Of a stretch of 26,794 bases of DNA, positions 6,587 to 13,974 are shown piece by piece. The notes under the pieces are model-generated. The model saw only the letters and a program-made list of their open reading frames with translations, was not told the DNA's origin and ran no database searches. The DNA is from an uncultured Collinsella sp. (lineage in GTDB: Bacteria; Actinomycetota; Coriobacteriia; Coriobacteriales; Coriobacteriaceae), in assembly GCA_902495525.1 (NCBI GenBank), contig CABUXL010000023.1, forward strand, positions 1 to 26,794, read 5' to 3'. How positions within the stretch are numbered: position 1 is the stretch's first letter; every line of letters starts with the position of its first letter. The translations under genes and the position numbers were made by a program.

Positions 6587-7366
6587 ATGGCACGGATCCT
6601 GATCGTAGAGGACGAGGAGAAAATCGCCCGCTTTGTGACGCTCGAGCTGGAGCACGAGGGCTACCAGGTGGAACACGCCGCCGATGGCCGCACCGCCGTG
6701 GACCTGGCGCTGGAGCGCAACTACGATCTTATTCTGCTCGATGTGCTGTTGCCGCAGCTCAACGGCATGGAGGTCCTGCGGCGCGTCCGCAAGCACAAGG
6801 ATGTGCCGGTGATAATGGTCACCGCGCGCGATGCCGTGATGGACAAGGTGGCCGGGCTCGATGCCGGCGCCGACGATTACCTGACCAAGCCGTTTGCGAT
6901 TGAGGAGCTGTTCGCACGGATCCGCGTGGCGTTGAAGCGCTCGGAGGCCGTGCGGGCGGCTTCGGGCGTTGGCGGCATCGGGACGGGCGCGGCAGGCGGC
7001 ACGGGTGTCGGCGCCACTGCGATGCCCCCGGTCAGTGACTCGACCCAGGTTTCCGCCTCGCTCTCCCCCGCCACGCTCGCCGCGGGTTCGGTCGTGCTCG
7101 ATCCCGATCGCCGCGAAGTCACGGTCGGCGGCTCACCCATCGCGCTCACGGCCCGCGAGTTCGATGTCCTCGCCCTGCTTATGGCGCACGCCGGCAGCGT
7201 GCTCACGCGCGAGCGCATCGCGCACGAGGCGCTGGGCTACGAATACGTAGGCGACACCAACAACGTCGACGTGCACATCGCGCACCTGCGCGCCAAGATC
7301 GAAGACGCCGGCAGCGCCCGCATCATCCAGACCGTGCGCGGGGTGGGCTATGTCTGCCGTGCGTAA
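6587..7366 (+). CDS. OmpR/PhoB-family response regulator
   Basis: The protein has 259 residues. The receiver domain (1-121) carries the acidic pair VEDEE near residues 8-11, the phospho-acceptor Asp52 in LILLDVLLP, Thr79 in VTARD and Lys101 in TKPFA. A long Gly/Ala/Pro/Ser linker of about 45 residues (122-167) follows, longer than usual. The winged-helix DNA-binding domain (168-259) has LTAREFDVLALLMAHAGSVL and the end motif VRGVGYVCRA. It should act as a DNA-binding transcription factor phosphorylated by the kinase that follows. The two genes overlap by 17 bases, which indicates translational coupling. GGGGGC before the ATG serves as the ribosome binding site. Targets cannot be inferred. Confidence 0.93.
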   Translation: MARILIVEDEEKIARFVTLELEHEGYQVEHAADGRTAVDLALERNYDLILLDVLLPQLNGMEVLRRVRKHKDVPVIMVTARDAVMDKVAGLDAGADDYLTKPFAIEELFARIRVALKRSEAVRAASGVGGIGTGAAGGTGVGATAMPPVSDSTQVSASLSPATLAAGSVVLDPDRREVTVGGSPIALTAREFDVLALLMAHAGSVLTRERIAHEALGYEYVGDTNNVDVHIAHLRAKIEDAGSARIIQTVRGVGYVCRA

Positions 7367-8666
7367 CGCCGAGGCCAAACGCGTCACCTCCATCGCCCGT
7401 GCCATCAACTGGAGCTATATGTGGCGCCGCCTGATAAGCTACGTCTGGCTCGATCTGCTGCTGATGGTGATTGCGGCGGCGATCCTCGTCTATGGATACA
7501 ACCAGACACTGCCCGACAGCGCGTTTACCGCAGGATGGATCCCCGGCGCCACCGTTCGCGGCATGTCGCTGAAGCCCGCGCGCGGCTGGGACCTGACAAC
7601 GCTCACCTATACCGTCGAGCTTGCGCGTACCACCAAGACCTTCCCCCTCGCGCAGGACCTCATCGCACTTTGGCCCCTCTATATCGTTGTTGTAGGTTGG
7701 CAGATCATCAGCATGCTCGATATGCTCGGCGGCGCCCGCCGCGTGCGCCGCACCATGGCGCCGCTCAACGATCTGGCCCTGCGCGTGGACGAACTCGGCC
7801 GCATGCAACTCGCCGGCGGCAAAATGGAAACACTGGAGCAGGCCATCGAGCGCGCAAGCGTCGACTCGCCGAGCGTCACCACCGGCGACGCCGACCTGGC
7901 AAGCATCGAGGTCGCACTCAACCGCCTGCTGCGCCAGATGCAAGAGGCCAAGCTGCAGCAGATGCGCTTTGTCAACGACGCGAGCCACGAGCTGCGCACG
8001 CCCATCGCGGTGATTCAGGGCTACGTGAACATGCTCGACCGCTGGGGTAAGGACGACCCGGACGTGCTGGCGGAGTCCATCGCGTCCCTTAAAGCCGAAA
8101 GCGAGCACATGCAAGAGCTTGTGGAGCAGCTGCTGTTTTTGGCGCGCGGCGATGCCGGGCGCACGGTCCTGCGGCGCGCGCATACCAACTTGGCTGCACT
8201 GGTCAGCGAGGTATGCGAAGAATCGCAGATGATCGATACCGAGCACACGTATCGGCTGGCTTCTGACGCTGCGCTTGCCAGCGACCCGCGCTGCGACGCG
8301 CCCGTCGACGTGGCGCTCGTGAAGCAGGCTCTGCGCGTGATCGTGCAAAACGCCGCCAAGTACTCGGATGCGGGAACGACCGTCACATTTGGCATAACGC
8401 CGGATGCGGGCGCGGGCACGATCGACATAAGTGTTGAGGACGAGGGCATCGGCATGAACCAGGAATCCGCAGCTCACGCGTTCGAGCGGTTCTACCGTGC
8501 CGACAACGCGCGCGATGCCGGCGCACAGGGTTCGGGTCTGGGGCTTGCGATCGCCAAGTGGATCGTCGACAGCCACGGCGGCGTCATCGGTGTGACCTCG
8601 GTCGAAGGGGTCGGCAGCCGCTTTACGATTCGCCTGCCGCGGCAGGAAGCCCCTCGGCATAAATAA
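7350..8666 (+). CDS. Membrane sensor histidine kinase (HisKA-HATPase)
   Basis: The protein has 438 residues. Two transmembrane segments (about 29-49 and 105-126) enclose a short 55-residue extracytoplasmic loop, too small for a large ligand-binding domain. A HAMP-like linker follows, then HisKA with the phospho-accepting His213 in NDASHELRTPIAVIQGY, and an ATP-binding domain with the N box (VQNAAKYSD), G1 (DEGIGM), F box (FERFYR) and G2 (GSGLGLAIAKW). All catalytic motifs are intact. Start 7350 overlaps the end of the response regulator by 17 bases and has GGGGTGGG ahead of it. The signal is unknown; with so small a loop it may sense the membrane state or work with the DUF4342 protein. Confidence 0.93.
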   Translation: MSAVRNAEAKRVTSIARAINWSYMWRRLISYVWLDLLLMVIAAAILVYGYNQTLPDSAFTAGWIPGATVRGMSLKPARGWDLTTLTYTVELARTTKTFPLAQDLIALWPLYIVVVGWQIISMLDMLGGARRVRRTMAPLNDLALRVDELGRMQLAGGKMETLEQAIERASVDSPSVTTGDADLASIEVALNRLLRQMQEAKLQQMRFVNDASHELRTPIAVIQGYVNMLDRWGKDDPDVLAESIASLKAESEHMQELVEQLLFLARGDAGRTVLRRAHTNLAALVSEVCEESQMIDTEHTYRLASDAALASDPRCDAPVDVALVKQALRVIVQNAAKYSDAGTTVTFGITPDAGAGTIDISVEDEGIGMNQESAAHAFERFYRADNARDAGAQGSGLGLAIAKWIVDSHGGVIGVTSVEGVGSRFTIRLPRQEAPRHK

Positions 8667-8698
8667 AGGGATAGGGCCACGCGGCCCTATCCCTTTTT
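8665..8698. terminator. Strong bidirectional terminator
   Basis: AAAGGGATAGGGCC (8665-8678) pairs perfectly with GGCCCTATCCCTTT (8683-8696) around ACGC, with a run of five T (8694-8698). On the minus strand it ends in TTTATTT. It lies between the sensor kinase and the converging VOC gene, and its first bases overlap the kinase stop codon. Confidence 0.9.
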
Positions 8699-8720
8699 GC
8701 CAGCTATGGCAGCTTGTGCG

Positions 8721-9095
8721 CTACTCGCGGCACAGGTGCACGGCGAAGCCGGCGAACTCGCGCTTAAAGTACACGAGCTTGGTGCCGCCGTCGGGCAGCA
8801 GCACGCGCGACTCCTCGTTGACCTCGAGCCCGCGCTCGGCAAACCACTTCTCGGCCGCATCAATGTCGTTGACGGCAAAGCCGATGTGGCCCTTGGTGCC
8901 ACGACCATTCTGCTTCATGACCTCGACCAGCGAATCGTTAAAGTACGAAACCGGGGTCTCGATAACGGGCAGACCCATCATCGTCGAGAACAGCTCCGCG
9001 ATCTCCAGGGCGTCTGCCGGGTCGGTGGCGTTAATGCCCACATGGGCAACGCGCATGCCAAAGAGCTCGACCGGATTGGCGTTCTGCTCACTCAT
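8721..9095 (-). CDS. VOC-superfamily protein (glyoxalase/dioxygenase fold)
   Basis: The 124-residue protein has the paired beta-alpha-beta-beta-beta modules of the vicinal oxygen chelate fold: MRVAHVGINATDPADALEIAELFSTMMGLP, then TKGHIGFAVNDIDAAEKWFAERGLEV, ending LVYFKREFAGFAVHL. His in HVGIN and in GHIGFAV are candidate metal ligands. It lies 11 bases downstream of a PTS IIB gene, so the two are likely one transcript. In relatives a similar VOC domain occurs with sugar-acid aldolases and PTS loci (from memory, not checked), so a role in sugar-acid metabolism is a guess. No clear Shine-Dalgarno sequence precedes the ATG. Confidence 0.8.
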   Translation of the reverse strand: MSEQNANPVELFGMRVAHVGINATDPADALEIAELFSTMMGLPVIETPVSYFNDSLVEVMKQNGRGTKGHIGFAVNDIDAAEKWFAERGLEVNEESRVLLPDGGTKLVYFKREFAGFAVHLCRE

Positions 9096-9106
9096 GCAGT
9101 CAGCGC

Positions 9107-9394
9107 CTACTGAGCCATGACGTCAAGAACGGCCTTCTCGGCAGCGACGCGGTTCATGCCGGTCATGAAGGGCACGCCGCTCACGTACGGGCAGGTAAGG
9201 CCCTCGGGGGCAACGGTGGTGGCGATCAGCAGATCGGCGCCCTCGTCGCAAACGTCCTTGGCCTCGGAGATGGCGCACTGCACGATCTCGTACTTGTCGG
9301 CGTAACCGTTGGCGTCGAGCATGGTGGCGACCTTCTGGGCAACGAGCGTGGAAGTAGCAGCGCCAGCACCGCAAGCCAAAACAATCTTCTTCAT
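9107..9394 (-). CDS. PTS system IIB component, galactitol (GatB) type
   Basis: This 95-residue protein begins MKKIVLACGAGAATSTLVAQ. Cys8 in the loop CGAGAATS is the phosphocysteine of the lactose/galactitol IIB fold. The rest (KVATMLDANGY, AISEAK, DLLIATTVAPEGL, PFMTGM) fits GatB-type proteins. A IIB passes phosphate from a IIA to the sugar held by the membrane IIC, but neither IIA nor IIC is in the window, so it is an orphan locally. GGGAG before the ATG is the ribosome binding site. A clear promoter is not seen; TACACT lies about 40 bases upstream. Confidence 0.87.
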   Translation of the reverse strand: MKKIVLACGAGAATSTLVAQKVATMLDANGYADKYEIVQCAISEAKDVCDEGADLLIATTVAPEGLTCPYVSGVPFMTGMNRVAAEKAVLDVMAQ

Positions 9395-9496
9395 AGGTAA
9401 TGTCTCCCTTCATGGTTTACTTTAGGTAAGTGTACCGCAGCGAGCGATGGCGCTCGGCCTCGATGCGCTTTTATGCCAGTTTGCTTGCACGCCGCG

Positions 9497-9502
9497 TATA
9501 AT
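9497..9502 (+). promoter_or_regulatory. -10 box TATAAT for the gene at 9558
   Basis: A perfect TATAAT lies 55 bases before the ATG at 9558. No good -35 box sits 16-18 bases upstream, so recognition may depend on an activator or other context. Confidence 0.5.
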
Positions 9503-9557
9503 ACATCTAGCACGTGTTGTCATACCGCTCGCTTTACGAGCGACTAAGGACTCTAAA

Positions 9558-10181
9558 ATGCCCGATTCCCGCACCCTCTGGACCGCCGTCGTCATTATTT
9601 GTATCGCCATATCGGTGTTCTTTAGCGTAAAAAAACGCACCACGTTTAAGCGCCTGCAACAGCTTATGGCTGCCAAGCAGTGGGACGAGTTCGATCGTTT
9701 GCTCGATGGCAAACTCACCAGCATGCTGTACCCGCGCTATAACCGCGACTACCTGCGCCTGAACTCCTATCTGCTGCGCGAGGACCACAAGCGCGCCGAC
9801 GAGATGTTCGATTTGCTGCTGGGACTCAATCTGCCCAAGATGCAGCGCGTCGACCTGGTGATTAAGGCCTTTAACTACTACGTTGGCCAGGAGGACCGCA
9901 AAAAGTCCAAGGAGCTGCTGCACGAGATCAAAGGCTTTGAGGGCGGCCAGGCCGAGGCAGTCGCACACGAATGCCAACTGATGTACGACACGATGATCCT
10001 CAAGCGCCACAACGACATTCCCGAGCTGGAGCGCATGCTCAAGGAGGCCGGTGACGACAAGGTCAAGAGCTGCCGCTTGGAGTATCTGTTGGCTCTGCAG
10101 TACAAGAACAAGGGCGACGAAGCCAAGTTCCAGGAGTTCCTGGAGAAGTCGGGCCAACACTCGATGGCCGTCAACGCGTAA
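9558..10181 (+). CDS. Membrane-anchored helical protein, unknown function
   Basis: The protein has 208 residues. The N-terminus (about residues 7-24, LWTAVVIICIAISVFFSV) is a single membrane anchor followed by KKR, so the rest is probably cytoplasmic. The remainder is all-helical in character, with recurring Leu/Tyr patterns (AAKQWDEFDRLLDGKL, YLRLNSYLLREDHKRADEMF, YNYYVGQ-like) that resemble TPR or Sel1-type helix pairs, but no family is recognised with certainty. The ATG at 9558 has AAGGA at good spacing. It lies between the orphan PTS gene (divergent) and tRNA-Leu and appears monocistronic. Confidence 0.8.
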   Translation: MPDSRTLWTAVVIICIAISVFFSVKKRTTFKRLQQLMAAKQWDEFDRLLDGKLTSMLYPRYNRDYLRLNSYLLREDHKRADEMFDLLLGLNLPKMQRVDLVIKAFNYYVGQEDRKKSKELLHEIKGFEGGQAEAVAHECQLMYDTMILKRHNDIPELERMLKEAGDDKVKSCRLEYLLALQYKNKGDEAKFQEFLEKSGQHSMAVNA

Positions 10182-10212
10182 CGGACGGCTTGTGCTAGAC
10201 TTCTAGTCTCAC

Positions 10213-10297
10213 GGGGGCGTGGCGGAATTGGCATACGCAGGAGACTTAAAATCTCTCGCCGCAAGGATTGTGGGTTCGAGTCCCACCGCCCCTACCA
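10213..10297 (+). tRNA. tRNA-Leu (anticodon UAA)
   Basis: The acceptor stem GGGGGCG pairs with CGCCCCT (one G-U at the end), then discriminator A and encoded CCA (10295-10297). The D arm contains GCGGAATTGGCATACGC. The anticodon stem GGAGA/TCTCT holds the loop CTTAAAA with anticodon TAA at 10247-10249. There is a long variable arm as expected for leucine, and the T arm is GTGGG-TTCGAGT-CCCAC. Confidence 0.97.
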
Positions 10298-10307
10298 TTT
10301 GGCTTTT

Positions 10308-10346
10308 ACGAGCTCGTGTCCCCCGGGGATGCGGGCTCGTTTCTTT
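10308..10346 (+). terminator. Terminator of tRNA-Leu
   Basis: ACGAGCTCGTGTCCCC pairs with GGGGATGCGGGCTCGT along its whole length if G-U pairs are allowed, followed by TTTCTTT. It begins 10 bases after the CCA. Confidence 0.88.
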
Positions 10347-10503
10347 AAGATGCCGGCGGGACTCGAACCCGCGAGGGGGCGAGCGTTAAGCGGACGCGCA
10401 GCGTCCGTAGCGAGCCGGCGAGGGCGCCGACAGGCGGCCGAAGCCGGTGCGTATTTGCGCAGCAAATACGCAGACGTCCCACCGCCCCTACCATGTATTG
10501 TTT

Positions 10504-10543
10504 ACGAGCTCGTGTCCCCCAGGGATGCGGGCTCGTTTCTTTT
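10504..10543 (+). terminator. Second copy of the tRNA-Leu terminator
   Basis: Nearly the same hairpin as 10308-10346 with one loop-proximal base changed, followed by TTTCTTTT. It belongs to the duplicated block and has no complete gene before it. Confidence 0.8.
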
Positions 10544-10560
10544 ACACGCCGGCGGAGCTC

Positions 10561-10631
10561 TAAGTTGCGGTGGAATAAATCCTGTTTATACCGTTTACCA
10601 GCTTATTTAGGAACTATTTCACCGCAACTTA
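10561..10631. repeat. 71-bp palindromic element against the ppx stop codon
   Basis: TAAGTTGCGGTGGAATA (10561-10577) and TATTTCACCGCAACTTA (10615-10631) are inverted copies with one mismatch. The right arm ends one base before the stop codon of ppx (10633-10635, minus strand). The interior is AT-rich. It could end ppx transcription, but there is no T-run after the stem. Confidence 0.75.
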
Positions 10632-10632
10632 T

Positions 10633-11634
10633 TTAGAGGGTGCTGAGCTCTGGGGTCCAGGAGATGGTGGGGGTCGCACCGTCGAGAGCCTCGTTGATGG
10701 TGGCGGCCATGCCGGCGAGTAAGCTGTTCTCGCTTACAGTGAGCGTCTTGTAGCCGCCGGCTCGCATAAGCTCGCGGATTACCACGGCACCAGCCAAGAT
10801 CACGCCCGCGCGTTTGGGCTGTACACCCGGTAGAGCGGCGATGCCGTCCGCATCCAACGCAGACATGCGCTCGATAGCGGCCGAAACCTGATCCAGCGAA
10901 AGCTCGCGCAGGTGCACAAAGCTCGAATCGTACGGTTCCAGCTCATGAACGAGCGCCACGAGTGTGGTGACGGTGCCACCCACTGCGACCAAGCGTTCGG
11001 CGCGCTCAAAATTGCTCGGCAGGCCCTCAAAATAGGCAGCGAACTGCTCGCCCGCCCACGCGGCAGCGGCAGTAAGCTCGCCGCGTGCGGGCGGCAGTGC
11101 CGAGAAAAATCGCTCCGTCACACGGCGACAACCGATGTCCAGCGAACGCGTGCCCTCCAGCGCAAAGACTCCACGCTCCGGCGCATAGACGCCCGTTGCG
11201 AGCTCCGTGGATCCGCCGCCCGAATCGGCAACAATGATGCGCTCGCCGGCAAAGTCGTGCGCCACGCCAAAAAACGTCAGGCGCGCCTCGACCTCGCCCG
11301 GAATCACCTGCGGTTCGAGCCCCAGCTCACGCAGACCGTCCAGCAGCAGTGCGGCATTGGATGCATCGCGCGCGGCGCTCGTGCATGTGGTGCAAATGCA
11401 CGCGGCCCCAAAGGCACGCGCCTCGTCCACAAACATGCGGCATGCAGCGAGCACGCGCTCGACCGCCGCCTCGCAAAAGCGACCCGTCGCGTCCACGCCT
11501 TCACCCAAGTCGGTAATCTCGGTATGCTTGGACGATTCCACAATCGCCCCGCCCTCGACCTGGGCCAACACCAGTCGCGACGACACCGTTCCCAGGTCGA
11601 TCGCGGCCACCTTATAGCGTTTGCAATTTGTCAT
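10633..11634 (-). CDS. ppx: Ppx/GppA family phosphatase (exopolyphosphatase-like)
   Basis: The 333-residue protein has the actin-like ATPase fold typical of Ppx/GppA. It begins VAAIDLGTVSSRLVLA (phosphate 1 loop, usually D-x-G-S-N-S, here with TVSS), has CTTCTSAARDASN, the switch PGEVEARLTFFGVA, ADSGGGSTEL (phosphate 2 loop) and VAVGGTVTTLVAL. The family removes phosphate from polyphosphate or from pppGpp; which applies here cannot be read from sequence. The length is near that of the short actinobacterial Ppx. GGGGAG lies ahead of the ATG, 20 bases after the divIC-like gene, so they form one transcript. The order eno-divIC-ppx is conserved in many actinobacteria, usually with a DUF501 gene that is absent here. 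Confidence 0.88.
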   Translation of the reverse strand: MTNCKRYKVAAIDLGTVSSRLVLAQVEGGAIVESSKHTEITDLGEGVDATGRFCEAAVERVLAACRMFVDEARAFGAACICTTCTSAARDASNAALLLDGLRELGLEPQVIPGEVEARLTFFGVAHDFAGERIIVADSGGGSTELATGVYAPERGVFALEGTRSLDIGCRRVTERFFSALPPARGELTAAAAWAGEQFAAYFEGLPSNFERAERLVAVGGTVTTLVALVHELEPYDSSFVHLRELSLDQVSAAIERMSALDADGIAALPGVQPKRAGVILAGAVVIRELMRAGGYKTLTVSENSLLAGMAATINEALDGATPTISWTPELSTL

Positions 11635-11654
11635 TGCGGGCTCCCCTCCGGGCG

Positions 11655-12416
11655 CTATTTGCCGTTGGACACGACCGTCTGGCCCTCGACGCCGTTAAAC
11701 CCAAACAGCATGTCGAGCGCTTGGATGTACCACGGCGCGTCCTTGCCGACTTCTTCGATTTCCTTGGCAACTTCGCTGGCCTTCTTGGCGTTCGACGACT
11801 TCTGGCTCGACGAGGCATCCGAATCGCCGTCCAGGCCCTGCACTTCAATCCTCTTCTCGCCGGGCATCACCAGGCCCAGGTCCTCGGATGCCGCGTCCTT
11901 GATACCCTCCTCCGAGAGCAGCTTGTCGACGCTTTTTTGCAGCTCATCATTGTATTGCTGGCGAATCTCGACCTGCTTGGCCAAGATATCGCTCGAACGC
12001 TTTGCCACGTACAGGTCGCGCACGGGGAAATACAGGCTCACGAGCACCAGGGCAACGACGATGCCGATAAATAGCCCTCGCTGAGGACCGTGGGTAAAGT
12101 CGTAGATCGCCTTGACCACCGCGTTGTCGTTGGCGTAGTGCATAAAGTCCGAGCCCGAAAGACGGCTCGAGGGCCTGCTCGACCTGTCGTGCGTCTGGGC
12201 CGAGGGACGCGACGCATGCGACGAACGTGCCGGGCGCACTGGTCCATCTGCCAAAGTATTCACATGAGCATTGGGGCGCGAGGTACTTGTCGGGCGCTGC
12301 GTGGAGCGGTCGGCGCCGGCGTAGGCGGACCCACCGAGCTGCACCGTGCGCGCACGGCGAGGCGACGGCTCACGCGAACCGGCGGAATAGTACCTGTTGT
12401 CGTAAATCTGATCCAT
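11655..12416 (-). CDS. DivIC/FtsB-like septum formation initiator protein
   Basis: The 253-residue protein has a long disordered cytoplasmic N-terminus (1-100, rich in Arg, Ser, Pro), one membrane segment (about 114-134, GLFIGIVVALVLVSLYF) and an extracytoplasmic coiled coil (about 140-168, LAKQVEIRQQYNDELQKSVDKL). These are followed by DAASEDLGLVMPGEKRI, the usual FtsB/DivIC motif with LG.V.PGE. Such proteins link the FtsQ-FtsL division complex. A Ser/Lys-rich region and WYIQALDMLFGF close the protein. Position between eno and ppx supports the call. The start at 12416 is chosen as the first ATG after the promoter-like TATAAC (minus strand, near 12465); the site AAGGCG is weak. Confidence 0.82.
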   Translation of the reverse strand: MDQIYDNRYYSAGSREPSPRRARTVQLGGSAYAGADRSTQRPTSTSRPNAHVNTLADGPVRPARSSHASRPSAQTHDRSSRPSSRLSGSDFMHYANDNAVVKAIYDFTHGPQRGLFIGIVVALVLVSLYFPVRDLYVAKRSSDILAKQVEIRQQYNDELQKSVDKLLSEEGIKDAASEDLGLVMPGEKRIEVQGLDGDSDASSSQKSSNAKKASEVAKEIEEVGKDAPWYIQALDMLFGFNGVEGQTVVSNGK

Positions 12417-12507
12417 GTGCGCCTTGTGCGGTTGAGGTTTGTTTGCGCTAAGTATTCTAGTTATAGCACGAGCGCGCGCACCGCCTTCGCCAGCCTTTGC
12501 TCGACAT

Positions 12508-12539
12508 AAAAAAGGCGCTGAGCCGTATGGCCCAGCGCC
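12508..12539 (-). terminator. Terminator of eno
   Basis: On the minus strand GGCGCTGGGCC pairs with GGCTCAGCGCC around ATAC, followed by six T. It lies about 70 bases after the eno stop codon and separates eno from the divIC-like gene. Confidence 0.9.
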
Positions 12540-12611
12540 CATAGCGCTTTGCGGCATCCAGCCAAGGCGAGGCGGAACCGAGTCAGCCTCCCCCTCGCCA
12601 AATTCGCCCGT

Positions 12612-13901
12612 TTAGCGAATGTTGTAGAACGCGGCCTTGCCGGCGTAGCGCGCGCTGCCCTTAAGCTCGTCCTCGATGCGGATGAGCTGGTTGTACTTGG
12701 CGATACGGTCGCTGCGGCACGGGGCGCCCGACTTGATCTGGCCGGCGTTGACGCCCACGACCAGGTCGGCGATCGTGGAGTCCTCGGTCTCGCCGGAGCG
12801 GTGGCTCACGATGCAGGCGTAACCGGCCTCCTTGGCGGTCTCGATGGCCTCGAGCGACTCGGTGAGCGTGCCGATCTGGTTGACCTTGACCAGGATCGCG
12901 TTGGCGGCACCCAGCTCGATGCCCTTCTTGAGGCGCTCGGTGTTGGTGACGAACAGGTCGTCGCCCACCAGCTGCACCTTGTTGCCAATGCGGCGGGTAA
13001 GCTCGACCCAGCCGTCCCAGTCTTCCTCGGCCATGCCGTCCTCGATGGAGATGATGGGATAGGTGTCAACGAGCTTCTCCCAGTAATCAACCATCTGGGC
13101 ACTCGTGTACTCCACGCCCTCGCCCTTGAGCTCATACATACCGGTCTCAGCGTTGTAGAACTCGGTGGACGCCGGATCCATGGCGTACATGAAGTCGACG
13201 CCGGGCTTAAAGCCAGCCTTCTCGACGGCCTTGGTGATGTACTCGAACGGCTCGGCATTGGTCTTGAGATTGGGCGCAAAGCCACCCTCGTCGCCCACGC
13301 CGCCGCCAAGGCCGGCCTCGTGCAGCACGCCCTTGAGGGTGTGGTAGACCTCGGCGCACCAGCGCAGGCCCTCGGCAAAGCTCGGAGCACCCACGGGCAT
13401 AATCATAAACTCCTGGAAGTCAACGTTGTTGTCGGCATGCACGCCACCGTTGAGGATATTCATCATGGGCGTGGGCAGCAGGTGGGCGTTGACGCCGCCC
13501 AGGTACTGGTACAGCGACAGGCCCGCCGACTCTGCCGCAGCGCGGGCAACGGCCAGCGACACACCCAGAATGGCGTTGGCGCCGAGCTTGGTCTTGTTGG
13601 GCGTACCGTCGGCGGCAATCAGCGCGGCATCGACGGCGCGCTGGTCGAAGGCATCGAGACCCACGACGGCATCGGCGCACTCGTTGTTGACATGCTCGAC
13701 GGCCTGCGAAACGCCCTTGCCCAGGTAGCGACCCTTGTCGCCATCGCGCAGCTCACATGCCTCAAAGGCGCCGGTCGAAGCGCCCGAAGGCACCATCGCG
13801 CGACCGAAGCTACCGTCCTCGAGCACGACCTCGACCTCGACGGTGGGGTTGCCGCGGCTGTCAAGCACCTCACGACCGTAGACGTCCAAAATGTCACTCA
13901 T
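12612..13901 (-). CDS. eno: Enolase (phosphopyruvate hydratase)
   Basis: This 429-residue protein, of normal family length, converts 2-phosphoglycerate to phosphoenolpyruvate in glycolysis. Clear motifs are EVLDSRGNPTVEVEV at the N-terminus, PSGASTGAFEACELRDGD, NGGVHADNNVDFQEFMIMPVG, GDEGGFAPN with the catalytic Glu, SIEDGMAEEDWDGW and VGDDLFVTN with metal ligands, ILVKVNQIGT with the catalytic Lys, and SHRSGETEDSTIADL. All key residues are present. GGGAG precedes the ATG at 13901. It has its own terminator and probably its own promoter, with a CATAAT box near 14001-14006 on the minus strand. Confidence 0.98.
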   Translation of the reverse strand: MSDILDVYGREVLDSRGNPTVEVEVVLEDGSFGRAMVPSGASTGAFEACELRDGDKGRYLGKGVSQAVEHVNNECADAVVGLDAFDQRAVDAALIAADGTPNKTKLGANAILGVSLAVARAAAESAGLSLYQYLGGVNAHLLPTPMMNILNGGVHADNNVDFQEFMIMPVGAPSFAEGLRWCAEVYHTLKGVLHEAGLGGGVGDEGGFAPNLKTNAEPFEYITKAVEKAGFKPGVDFMYAMDPASTEFYNAETGMYELKGEGVEYTSAQMVDYWEKLVDTYPIISIEDGMAEEDWDGWVELTRRIGNKVQLVGDDLFVTNTERLKKGIELGAANAILVKVNQIGTLTESLEAIETAKEAGYACIVSHRSGETEDSTIADLVVGVNAGQIKSGAPCRSDRIAKYNQLIRIEDELKGSARYAGKAAFYNIR

Positions 13902-13974
13902 GTTGTCTCCCTCTCACTTGGAAACGTAGTTGATGCAAGCGACTGGCCGACTGTGCACCGTCGGTGCGTCTCCG

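Larger units (their letters stand above)
10280..10543. repeat. 196-bp-offset duplication of the tRNA-Leu 3' end and terminator
   Basis: The 18 bases ending the tRNA with CCA (10280-10297) recur exactly at 10476-10493, and the terminator that follows (10308-10346) recurs at 10504-10542 with one or two changes; both pairs are offset by 196 bases. Between lies a GC-rich block. It starts with an inverted T-arm-like hairpin (10356-10372, arms GCGGG/CCCGC around ACTCGAA, the complement of TTCGAGT). Two more hairpins follow: GGACGC-GCA-GCGTCC near 10392-10406 and TGCGTATTTGC-GCA-GCAAATACGCA at about 10448-10472. The second copy is only a fragment, not a tRNA gene. Confidence 0.85.

Noticed and set aside
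10476..10493. Second tRNA-Leu gene
   Set aside because: Only the last 18 bases of the tRNA are present; there is no anticodon arm or 5' acceptor strand.
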